In this document: piece after piece, positions 55,551 to 62,643 of the stretch
Layout of the letters: the number at the start of each line of letters is the position of its first letter
Numbering within the stretch: the first letter of the stretch is position 1
DNA from: Gammaproteobacteria bacterium
GTDB lineage: Bacteria; Pseudomonadota; Gammaproteobacteria; Nevskiales; Nevskiaceae
Assembly: GCA_016182805.1 (NCBI GenBank)
Contig: JACPFV010000013.1
Coordinates: 26,470 to 90,469 of the forward strand
DNA length: 64,000 nucleotides
Direction of reading: 5' to 3'
The notes under the pieces: generated by a model
The model's database searches: none
What the model saw: only the letters and a program-made list of their open reading frames with translations
Told to the model about the DNA's origin: nothing
Translations under genes and position numbers: made by a program

Positions 55551-56699
55551 TCACAGGTCGAGCGTGACGGTGCCGACCGGCACGCTCACGCAGATGCGGA
55601 TGTCTTCGTCGGGTTCGGCGGACTCGGCGCCGGTCAGCAGGTTGCGCACGGTGCCCGAGGTCTTGCGGCAGGTGCAGGTGGAGCAGATGCCCATGCGGCA
55701 GCCGTGCTGCGGGTGCAGCCCCGCGCTCTCGGCCTGCTCCAGCAGGCTGCGGCCGTCGTTGGGCGCGCAGCGCTCGCTGCGTGCGAAGCGCAGTTCGCCG
55801 CCGGCGACGCCGGCCTGCGTGGCCGGCGGCGTGTCCAGCGTGAAGCGTTCGAGGTGCAGGCGCGGCGCCAGGCCGCGCTCGACCCATACGCTTTCCACCG
55901 CCGCCATCAGGCCGGGCGGCCCGCACAGGAAGGTCTCGGCCTCGGCGTAATCGGGCACCAGCTTTTCGATCTGCGCGCGGCTGAACCGGCCCTGCGCCTC
56001 GCCGCCGCCGTCCGGCCCGGTGGTGACGTGGATCGCGCGCACCTGGGGATGGCGTGCGGCGATGGCGGCCAGCTCTGCGCGGTAGGCCACGTCCCGTGCG
56101 TGCCGGGCGTAGTGCAGGAAGGTGATGGCGCCGCGGTGGCCCTCGTCGACCAGCGTGCGCAGCATCGACATCACCGGCGTGATGCCGCTGCCGCCGCCGA
56201 TCAGCAGCACGCGTTCGGGCCGCGGCTGGGGCAACCGGAAACTGCCCTGCGCTTGCGACAGGCCGACGACCATGCCGACCCGCGCATGTTCGCGCAGGTG
56301 GCGCGAGACCAGACCCCAGGAGTGCGCCTTGACCGTCAGCTCGATGCGGCCGTCGGCGGCGTGAACGGAGTTGGCCGGCGAATAGCAGCGCGTGCGGCGT
56401 ACACCGTTTATCTCGATGCTGAGCTGCACGAACTGGCCCGGCTCGAAGCCGTTCCAGTTCCGGTTCGGGCGCAGCGTCAGCGTCACGCTGTCCGCGGTCT
56501 CGTGCCGCACCGCGGCGATCGTGGCGCGCACCTCGTGCAGCGACCAGAGCGGGTTGAACGCCTCCAGGTAGCGGTCGACGCCGTGCGGAAACGCCAGGGC
56601 GGCGAACAGGCGCGAGCCCAGGATGCGCGGCAAGGGTTGCCGAGGGCCGGTGGCGGGTGCCGAGGGTGTGGGCATGGCTGCGATCCGTGACGTGAACAT
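55551..56699 (-). CDS. desC: Ferredoxin-type oxidoreductase for the desaturase (DesC-like)
   Basis: 382 residues. Ferredoxin-NADP reductase-like FAD domain (RCYSPANS), NAD(P) domain (LLIGGGSGITPVMSML, ETFLCGPPGLM) and a C-terminal [2Fe-2S] ferredoxin (CRMGICSTC with distal cysteine in IRICVSVPVG). Passes electrons from NADPH to the desaturase, whose ATG lies 14 bases downstream of its stop. ATG 56699 follows agga at nine bases; ATG 56675 is an alternative. Confidence 0.9.
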   Translation of the reverse strand: MFTSRIAAMPTPSAPATGPRQPLPRILGSRLFAALAFPHGVDRYLEAFNPLWSLHEVRATIAAVRHETADSVTLTLRPNRNWNGFEPGQFVQLSIEINGVRRTRCYSPANSVHAADGRIELTVKAHSWGLVSRHLREHARVGMVVGLSQAQGSFRLPQPRPERVLLIGGGSGITPVMSMLRTLVDEGHRGAITFLHYARHARDVAYRAELAAIAARHPQVRAIHVTTGPDGGGEAQGRFSRAQIEKLVPDYAEAETFLCGPPGLMAAVESVWVERGLAPRLHLERFTLDTPPATQAGVAGGELRFARSERCAPNDGRSLLEQAESAGLHPQHGCRMGICSTCTCRKTSGTVRNLLTGAESAEPDEDIRICVSVPVGTVTLDL

Positions 56700-56764
56700 G
56701 TGTGCACATCCTAGAGAGCAGGCGACGAAAAGTCAACGCATGTTCACATAAACTGTCAAACAGT
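56692..56764. promoter_or_regulatory. Candidate DesT-like operators in the desC/tetR divergent region
   Basis: GTGAACATG (56692-56700) and its exact complement CATGTTCAC (56739-56747); TGTGCACA at 56701-56708, repeated at 56845-56852 next to the tetR start; and ACTGT-CAA-ACAGT (56752-56764). Several symmetric sites in the 150-base region fit repressor control of both genes. Confidence 0.5.
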
Positions 56765-56851
56765 CGTATAAACAAATTGCTAGGTACACTCTATGTGTAG
56801 ACAGTCGTTGTCATGTGGTCGTTCAGTCCGGCACCGATTACACTTGTGCAC

Positions 56852-57505
56852 ATGACGGACCCCGCCGTGCCCGAACTCCCGCCGAGCCGCCGCCTTTTGC
56901 GCCGCGGCAACACCGCGCGCACGCTGATCGAGGCCGCGTTCAAGCTGCTGGACCGCAACAAGAGTTTCGACGCCTTGTCGCAGCGCGAGCTGACACGCGA
57001 AGTGGGCATCGTGCCGACCGCGTTCTACCGGCATTTCCCGGGCATGGAGGCGCTGGGCCTGGCGCTGGTGGAGGACTCGTTCCGCGCCTTGCGCGAGATC
57101 CTCGACGACATGCGCAAGGACGTGCGCTCCACCGACTCCCTGATCTCCACCATGGTCAAGTCGCTGGTGCGCAACGTGCGCGAGCACCGCCAGCGCTTCC
57201 GCTTCATCGCCGCCGAGCGCCACGGCGGCAACGCCGGCGTACGCGAGGCGATCCGCCGCGAGCTGCGGCTGTTCCAGAGCGAGCTGGCGACCGACCTGGC
57301 GCGCTTGCCGTACCTGAAGGACTGGAGCACGCCGGACCTGCACATGCTGGCGTCGCTGATGGTCAACGCCATGGTCGCGATCGTCGAGGAAATCCTGGAC
57401 CGCGGCCGCTCCGACAAGAACGCCGAGCGCGAGCTGACCGAGCTGGCGGAAAAGCAGCTGCGCCTGATCGTGCTCGGCGTGCCGCACTGGCGCAGCGGCC
57501 GCTGA
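56852..57505 (+). CDS. TetR-family regulator of fatty-acid desaturation (FabR/DesT-like)
   Basis: 217 residues from ATG 56852 (230 from ATG 56813; neither has a clear ribosome-binding site). HTH RTLIEAAFKLLDRNKSFDALSQRELTREVGIVPTAFYRHFPGMEALGLALVEDSF, the FabR/DesT wording, with the family's C-terminal part (HRQRFRFIAAERHGG...). DesT senses the ratio of unsaturated to saturated acyl-CoA. Divergent from desCB, so probably their repressor. Confidence 0.85.
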   Translation: MTDPAVPELPPSRRLLRRGNTARTLIEAAFKLLDRNKSFDALSQRELTREVGIVPTAFYRHFPGMEALGLALVEDSFRALREILDDMRKDVRSTDSLISTMVKSLVRNVREHRQRFRFIAAERHGGNAGVREAIRRELRLFQSELATDLARLPYLKDWSTPDLHMLASLMVNAMVAIVEEILDRGRSDKNAERELTELAEKQLRLIVLGVPHWRSGR

Positions 57506-57552
57506 TCCCGGCCGGCGGCCCACGCCCGCACCACGGAACCCCGCCGCCGGAA

Positions 57553-57566
57553 TTGACGCACGTCAA
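57553..57566. promoter_or_regulatory. FNR/ANR-like palindrome upstream of the PAS-GGDEF gene
   Basis: TTGAC-GCAC-GTCAA, perfect symmetry, nested in an outer CCGCCGCC...GGCGGCGG pair (57541-57577). It lies 61 bases before the GTG at 57627, a usual place for FNR-type activation. Confidence 0.6.
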
Positions 57567-57626
57567 TGCGGCGGCGGAACCGCCCGGCCACGCTCAAGTC
57601 GGGAAAAACCGGATCGAGCGCGGATC

Positions 57627-59372
57627 GTGCTGCACCCTACGCGGGAAAAAAGCTTCGAGTGGCTGCTGGCGCATGCGCCGGAACCGCTCCTGATCGTCGA
57701 GGAAGAGGGCAATATCGCGGCCGCCAACGCGGCGGCGGGGCGGCTGTGCGGCCGGGCGCCGGACCGGCTGGTGGGCGTGGCGCTGCGCGAAATCCTGCCG
57801 GACTACGAATCGGCCTGGAACGCGACCCCGCGCAACGCCTACTCGGCGGCGCCGCCGGAGCCGGGCGCGCCCAGCCGGCAGGTCCTGACCCTGCTGCCGC
57901 TCACCGGCGCGGCGCGCAAGGTCGAGTTCGTCGCCGGCCCGTACGAAGAGGAGGAGCGCTACCTCGCGGTCCAGCTGCGCGACATCGGCGCCGACGAGCA
58001 GGCGCTGGGGGTGGAGCAGATGCTGGCCGGCCTGTACGCCATCGCCGCCCAGGGCGCGCCGCTGACGCAGGTGTTCGAGCGCATCTGCCGCGACTTGGCG
58101 CGCATCCTGAAGCTGCCGATGGTGGCGGTCGCGCGCAAGCAGGACACCGGCGCGGTGACGCTGGACGCCACCTCCGCCGAAACCGACCTGTGGGCGGAGC
58201 TGCAAAGGTTGCCCGAGCGCTGGGACGGCACCGTGGCCGGCAACGGCCCGGCCGGCACCGCGCTGCGCACCGACACGCCGACCGTCCGCCGCGTGGCCGA
58301 CGCCGGCTTCATGCCCTGGCGCCTGGCGGCCCAGCGCAGCCTGATCGCCAGCGTCGGCGCCTGGCCGCTGGTCCTGTCGGAAGGCGCCTGCACGCTCATG
58401 CTGTGCGCCGCGCAGGACAACGTCTTCGAGCTGGAGGAAAACCGGCGCTTCGTCGGCCGCCTGGTCGCGCGCCTGGACGATTTTCTCGCCAACCACGCGC
58501 AACTGCTGGAGCAGCGGCTGCTGGCGCGTGCCCTGGAATGCTCCGGCACCGGCGCCTTCGTCACCGACCTGGAAGGCACGATCCTGTGGAGCAACGAGGC
58601 GTTCGCGCGCCTGTCCGGCTATTCGCCGCAGGAGATCAAGGGGCGCAACCCGCGCTTCCTGAAGTCCGGCCGCCAGGGCCTGCGCTACTACCGCGAGCTG
58701 TGGAGCACGATCCGCTCCGGCAAGGTCTGGAGCGGCGAGACGGTCGAGCGCGACCAGGACGGCGTGGCCTACACGGTCCGCCAGACCATCAGCCCGGTGG
58801 CGATGCACGACCGCGTCAGCCATTACCTGGCGATGCACGACGACATCAGCCGCCAGAAGGCGCAGCAGCGCCGGCGCGAGCTGCGCCAGGCGGTAGACCC
58901 GCTGACCGGCCTGCTCACGCGCGCCGCGTTCGAGGAGGCCCTGCGCCAGGCGCTGGCGGAGCCGGGCGTCAGCGGCGAATTGATCCTGGCCTCGGTGCGG
59001 GACTTCCGCCGCGCCGTCGCCGCGCGCGGCAGCGACGTCGAGGAACTGGCGCTGGCCACGCTGGGCGAGCGGGTGCACGCCTGCGTGGAGGAGCCGCACC
59101 TGGCGGCGTGCCTGGCCCCCGGCGAGTTCGTGCTGCTGCTCAAGGGCCAGGGTGCGCACGCCGACGTGATCGAGCGCCTGCGTGCCGAGATGGACGATCC
59201 CATTCCCGCGCTCGGCAGCGAGATGCCGGTGGACGTGCGCTTCGGCGTCGCCCGCTTCCCGGACGAGGGCCAGCTGCTGGACGAGCTGCTGCGCGCCGCC
59301 GACCGCCAGCTCGCCGACCAGCCGATCGCGCAGGCCGCGCGCCGGCCGCCGATGCCCCAGGCGCAGGCATGA
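57627..59372 (+). CDS. PAS-GAF-PAS protein with degenerate GGDEF domain
   Basis: 581 residues. PAS (about 10-125), GAF-like (about 135-290), second PAS (about 298-415: CSGTGAFVTDLEGTILWSNEAFARLSGYS), then a GGDEF-fold (DPLTGLLTRAAFEEAL) whose signature is replaced by APGEF, so diguanylate cyclase activity is unlikely. No EAL domain or membrane segment. It may be a c-di-GMP or redox sensor acting by binding. GTG start preceded by an FNR-like box; the stop codon lies inside another such box. Confidence 0.8.
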   Translation: MLHPTREKSFEWLLAHAPEPLLIVEEEGNIAAANAAAGRLCGRAPDRLVGVALREILPDYESAWNATPRNAYSAAPPEPGAPSRQVLTLLPLTGAARKVEFVAGPYEEEERYLAVQLRDIGADEQALGVEQMLAGLYAIAAQGAPLTQVFERICRDLARILKLPMVAVARKQDTGAVTLDATSAETDLWAELQRLPERWDGTVAGNGPAGTALRTDTPTVRRVADAGFMPWRLAAQRSLIASVGAWPLVLSEGACTLMLCAAQDNVFELEENRRFVGRLVARLDDFLANHAQLLEQRLLARALECSGTGAFVTDLEGTILWSNEAFARLSGYSPQEIKGRNPRFLKSGRQGLRYYRELWSTIRSGKVWSGETVERDQDGVAYTVRQTISPVAMHDRVSHYLAMHDDISRQKAQQRRRELRQAVDPLTGLLTRAAFEEALRQALAEPGVSGELILASVRDFRRAVAARGSDVEELALATLGERVHACVEEPHLAACLAPGEFVLLLKGQGAHADVIERLRAEMDDPIPALGSEMPVDVRFGVARFPDEGQLLDELLRAADRQLADQPIAQAARRPPMPQAQA

Positions 59373-59382
59373 CCTGGGTCAA
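59369..59382. promoter_or_regulatory. FNR/ANR-like palindrome upstream of the universal stress gene
   Basis: ATGAC-CTGG-GTCAA, one mismatch to TTGAC-N4-GTCAA, overlapping the stop of the PAS gene and 70 bases before the usp ATG at 59453. Confidence 0.5.
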
Positions 59383-59452
59383 TGCCGCAAAGCCCGGCCG
59401 ATGCTGGAGTTGGACCCGGGCCAACCGCGCCCCGCTTGGACGCAACTGAACC

Positions 59453-60457
59453 ATGAGCACATTGGACACCATCCTGGTCGTCGCCAACCCGGCCATGCAG
59501 GTCTCGCCGGCCTTGCGCCGCGGTGTGGAGCTGGCGCGGCGCAGCGGCGCGAGCCTGCACGTCTGCCTGTTCGACCACGACATGCTGATCGAGCGCACCG
59601 CCGACCTGGTGCACCCGGACGTCATGCAACTGGCGCGCCGGCAGTTCCTCGACGAGCGGCTGAAGTGGCTGAGCCAGCTCTCCAGCGCCTGGGCGGAGCA
59701 GGGGCTGAAGGTCGAATGCGAGGCGGTGTGGGCGCCGGCGCCGCATGAGGCGCTGCTGGCCAAGGCCCTGGAGGTGGGGGCCGGCATGATCGTCAAGGAC
59801 GTGCAGCGCGAGTCGCTGCTGCAACGGCTGCTGTTCACGCCGGCGGACTGGAAGGCGATGCGCTACGCGCCGGCGCCGCTGATGCTGGTCGGCCCGGAGT
59901 CCGCGCGCCTGCCGCGGCGCATGGTGGCGGCGGTGGACACCGCCGCGGCCGCCGGCGAGGGCGGCCCGAACGAGGCGGTGGTGCGCTCGGCGCTGGAGCT
60001 GGCGCGCTACGCCGAGGCCGAGCTGCACCTGGCGCACGTGTTCCCGTACATGCCCCTGTACAGCGCGCCGTACCGCAAGCTGGAGGACGTATACGCGCAG
60101 ATCAAGCAGCAGGACGCGGCAAGCTTCGCCGACTTCGCGCGCGCCCACAGCGTGCCGGAGGACCGCCGCCACCTGGTCGAAGGCGAGCCGGCGCCGACGC
60201 TGGCGCGCCTGGTGCGGCACCTGGACGCGGACCTGATCGTGCTCGGCTCCGTGCACCGCTCGGCGGTGCAGCGCCTGTTCCTGGGCGGCACCGCGGAAAG
60301 CATCCTCGGCCAGGTCAGCTGCGACGTGCTGCTGGTGAAGCCGGCCGACGCGCTCGAGCAACTGGCCAGGCACGTGGACGTGGACGAGTTGCGGCGCCGC
60401 TACCGCGCGTCGCCCGAAGGCGCCGGCCGCGCGGCCGCCGCGACCCGCGGCGGGTAG
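59453..60457 (+). CDS. Tandem universal stress protein (UspE-like)
   Basis: 334 residues, two UspA domains (1-150, 160-305). The second keeps the ATP-binding pattern ADLIVLGSVHRSAVQRLFLGGTAESILGQVSCDVLLVKP; the first is degenerate (GAGMIVKDVQRESLLQRLLF, DWKAM). Domain order and length match UspE. Usp genes are often induced on oxygen loss; a nearby FNR-like box and the fnr gene fit that. Convergent with the membrane protein gene at 60484. Confidence 0.88.
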   Translation: MSTLDTILVVANPAMQVSPALRRGVELARRSGASLHVCLFDHDMLIERTADLVHPDVMQLARRQFLDERLKWLSQLSSAWAEQGLKVECEAVWAPAPHEALLAKALEVGAGMIVKDVQRESLLQRLLFTPADWKAMRYAPAPLMLVGPESARLPRRMVAAVDTAAAAGEGGPNEAVVRSALELARYAEAELHLAHVFPYMPLYSAPYRKLEDVYAQIKQQDAASFADFARAHSVPEDRRHLVEGEPAPTLARLVRHLDADLIVLGSVHRSAVQRLFLGGTAESILGQVSCDVLLVKPADALEQLARHVDVDELRRRYRASPEGAGRAAAATRGG

Positions 60458-60470
60458 CCGCCGCCGATCT

Positions 60471-60492
60471 TATAGCCTGTTATTCAGCTGGC
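60471..60492. repeat. Single-end relative of the 29974-30033 palindromic element
   Basis: tatagcctgttattcagctggc matches 29976-29997 at 18 of 22 positions. It lies in the usp/membrane-protein gap and includes the TGA stop of the gene at 60484. Confidence 0.45.
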
Positions 60493-61113
60493 GATCGCCG
60501 CGCCGGCGTGCGCGGCGCGCGGGCGGGCGCGCTCACCGCCGATGCTGCGCACCGGCACCCGCAGCTCCACCGGCATGCGGCTCATGCGCCGGTAGACTTC
60601 TTCCTGCCGGCGCAGCGGCCACCAGTCGTACAGGTAGATCTGCAAGGGGCGCCACATCGCCACCCAGCCGCCGATGGTCAGGCTTTCGCGCAGCACGTCG
60701 CCGAACATGGCCGGGCGCAGGCCGGCGAGCAGCTCCGCCAGCAGCAGGCAGGTCGCCAGGAAGGCCATGCCGATGGCCAGGCTGGTGCGGCCCTGCCGCA
60801 GCAACTGGCCGCGCTCGGCGCGCGTCAGCCGCGCGCGCTCCTCGAAGTAGTGGTGAACCGCCTCCTCGATCCAGGCGCGGGGGTCGGCGCCGCGCGGCCA
60901 TTCCCGCAGTTGCAGGGTGAGCTTGAGCGGGGTGTCGGCCGGCAGCTCCTGCACCCAGCTCACCAGGAACTGCTCGGCGTGGACGTCCAGGTCCTTCTCG
61001 TAGAAGGGCGAGGGGTCGAAGGAATTGAACAGCTGGCCGACCGTGCGCAGCGAAATGGTCAGATGGCCGCGCCCGGAGCGGGCGCCCGGGCTGCGGCCAT
61101 GCAGGAGTTCCAC
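60484..61113 (-). CDS. Two-helix membrane protein downstream of fnr, function unknown
   Basis: 209 residues from GTG 61113, 8 bases after the fnr stop. A soluble N-terminal part (TISLRTVGQLFNSFDPSPFYEKDLDVHAEQFLVSWVQELP) is followed by two hydrophobic segments (about 110-131 and 143-160) and a basic tail. Not recognised by name. GTG 61113 is chosen because longer forms are shadows of fnr. Its place in the fixL-fixJ-fnr operon suggests a role in the low-oxygen response. Its stop lies in a repeat-like sequence. Confidence 0.7.
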   Translation of the reverse strand: MELLHGRSPGARSGRGHLTISLRTVGQLFNSFDPSPFYEKDLDVHAEQFLVSWVQELPADTPLKLTLQLREWPRGADPRAWIEEAVHHYFEERARLTRAERGQLLRQGRTSLAIGMAFLATCLLLAELLAGLRPAMFGDVLRESLTIGGWVAMWRPLQIYLYDWWPLRRQEEVYRRMSRMPVELRVPVRSIGGERARPRAAHAGAAIAS

Positions 61114-61121
61114 CGCCGCCG

Positions 61122-61904
61122 CTACGCGGCCAGGGGCAGTGCCGCGGCGGTGCGCCTGGCGTCGTCGCTCGGCGCCTGGGTCAGGCCGATCGGCGCCGCC
61201 AGGGCGTGCAGGGCCTCGGCGTCGTCGATGCGCACCGTCTTGTCCGCCAGGTGCAGCCAGCCGCGCAGCTCGAAGCGCGCCAGCACGCGGCACACCGTTT
61301 CGGTGGCCAGGCGCAGGTAGTTGGCGATGTCGCGGCGGGTCATCGGCAGGCGGATCGCCGTGCCGGGTGCCGGCGCCAGGCGCTCCTCCATCAGCAGCAG
61401 GAAGGCGGCAACGCGCTGGTCGGCGGTGAACGCGCCGGCCAGTGCCTGCGCCTGCGCCAGCTTGCGGCTCAGGCGCCGCAGCAGCTGCTGGGTCAGGTGC
61501 GGCGCCTGCGCCAGCACCGCCTGCAACTGCGTCTTGGGGATGCGGCACACCTGCGAGGGCGCCACCGACACGACGCTGGCGACGTAGCGCTCGTTGCCGA
61601 GCGCGTCCAGGCCCACAAGGTCGCCCGGCAGGAAGAAGCCCTGCACGCGCTCGTTGCCGTCCTCGTCCACGGTGAAGCTCTTGAGGCAGCCGGCGCGCAC
61701 GGAAAAGACGGAGTCCGCCGGGCTGCCGGCCTCGAACAGCGCCTTGCCGGCGCCACTCACCGGCAGGTGCGGCAGCAGCGATGCGTTCCACAGCGCGGCC
61801 TCGCGTTCCGGCACGCCGCACGGCAGGCAGCGGCGGCTGGCGGGGCACGGGGCGCAGTTCGGCTTCGTGCCGGCGGCGCAGTAGGGGGCGGAATCGAATG
61901 CCAT
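61122..61904 (-). CDS. fnr: FNR/ANR-type oxygen-sensing transcription factor
   Basis: 260 residues. N-terminal cluster cysteines C17-x2-C20-x5-C26 plus C120 (SQVCRIP) correspond to C20/C23/C29/C122 of E. coli FNR, so a [4Fe-4S] oxygen sensor is expected. cNMP-type beta-roll, dimer helix, then HTH MTRRDIANYLRLATETVCRVLARFELRGWL. In the recognition helix E202 and R206 are kept but the serine (S212 in E. coli) is cysteine (C205). Activates genes at TTGA-type sites; three such sites lie nearby. Confidence 0.9.
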   Translation of the reverse strand: MAFDSAPYCAAGTKPNCAPCPASRRCLPCGVPEREAALWNASLLPHLPVSGAGKALFEAGSPADSVFSVRAGCLKSFTVDEDGNERVQGFFLPGDLVGLDALGNERYVASVVSVAPSQVCRIPKTQLQAVLAQAPHLTQQLLRRLSRKLAQAQALAGAFTADQRVAAFLLLMEERLAPAPGTAIRLPMTRRDIANYLRLATETVCRVLARFELRGWLHLADKTVRIDDAEALHALAAPIGLTQAPSDDARRTAAALPLAA

Positions 61905-61989
61905 GGCGGGTCCTCCGTTACAGTGGCCACAGCTTGGGCGCGCCGCGGCGCCGGCGAAATTCGGTGTTCCCGCAGCGGGCTTGCGGGAA

Positions 61990-62643
61990 CTACGTATGCC
62001 GCGGGTCGCCGCGCCCGGTCAGTCCCAGCACCATCTGCACCAGCTGCGCCAGCCCGCGCGCGCCCATCTTCTGCATGATGCGGGCGCGGTGCAGCTCTAC
62101 CGTGCGCTCGCTGATGTCCAGCTCCAGCGCCACCACCTTGTTGGCCTGGCCGTCCACCAGGCGCTGCGCGATCTCGCGCTCGCGCGGGGTCAGCTCCTCC
62201 CAGCGTCGGCGCAGCTCCTCGCGGGCATGCAGCAGCTCGCGCTCGCGCGCGTCCTGCTCCAGCGCCTTCTGCACGCGCCGGATCAGCTCGTCGTCGTTGA
62301 ACGGCTTTTGCAGGAAGTCGAGCGCCCCGGCGCGCATCGCCTCCACCGCCATCGGCACGCCGCCATGGCCGGTGATGAAGATCACCGGCAGGGTCATGTG
62401 GCGGCGGTTCAGCTCCTGTTGCAGTTCCAGGCCGCTCATGCGCGGCATGCGCACGTCCAGCAGCAGGCAGCCCGGCTGCTCGGGGCGGTAATCGTTCAGG
62501 AACGTCAGCGCGTCGGGGAACACCCGCGTGGCCAGGCCCACCGAGCGCAGCAGCATGGAGATGCTGTCGGCGACGGCTTCCTCGTCGTCGACGATGAACA
62601 CGGTGGGGTCCGGCGCGGTCTCGATGGTCGGCGTCATCTTCAA
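61990..62643 (-). CDS. FixJ-family response regulator
   Basis: 217 residues. Receiver with D19/D20, phospho-acceptor D63 (LLLDVRMPRMSG), T91 and K113 (LQKPF), a helical linker, then a LuxR-type HTH (LTPREREIAQRLVDGQANKVVALELDISERTVELHRARIMQKM). The ATG overlaps the kinase stop (ATGA), so it is the kinase's partner. In FixJ systems it activates fixK/fnr-type genes; here fnr is the next gene downstream (85 bases). Confidence 0.92.
   Translation of the reverse strand: MKMTPTIETAPDPTVFIVDDEEAVADSISMLLRSVGLATRVFPDALTFLNDYRPEQPGCLLLDVRMPRMSGLELQQELNRRHMTLPVIFITGHGGVPMAVEAMRAGALDFLQKPFNDDELIRRVQKALEQDARERELLHAREELRRRWEELTPREREIAQRLVDGQANKVVALELDISERTVELHRARIMQKMGARGLAQLVQMVLGLTGRGDPRHT

Noticed and set aside
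61114..61848. N-terminal extension of the membrane protein at 60484
   Set aside because: Overlaps fnr fully and is compositionally a shadow; GTG 61113 directly after the fnr stop is a better start.
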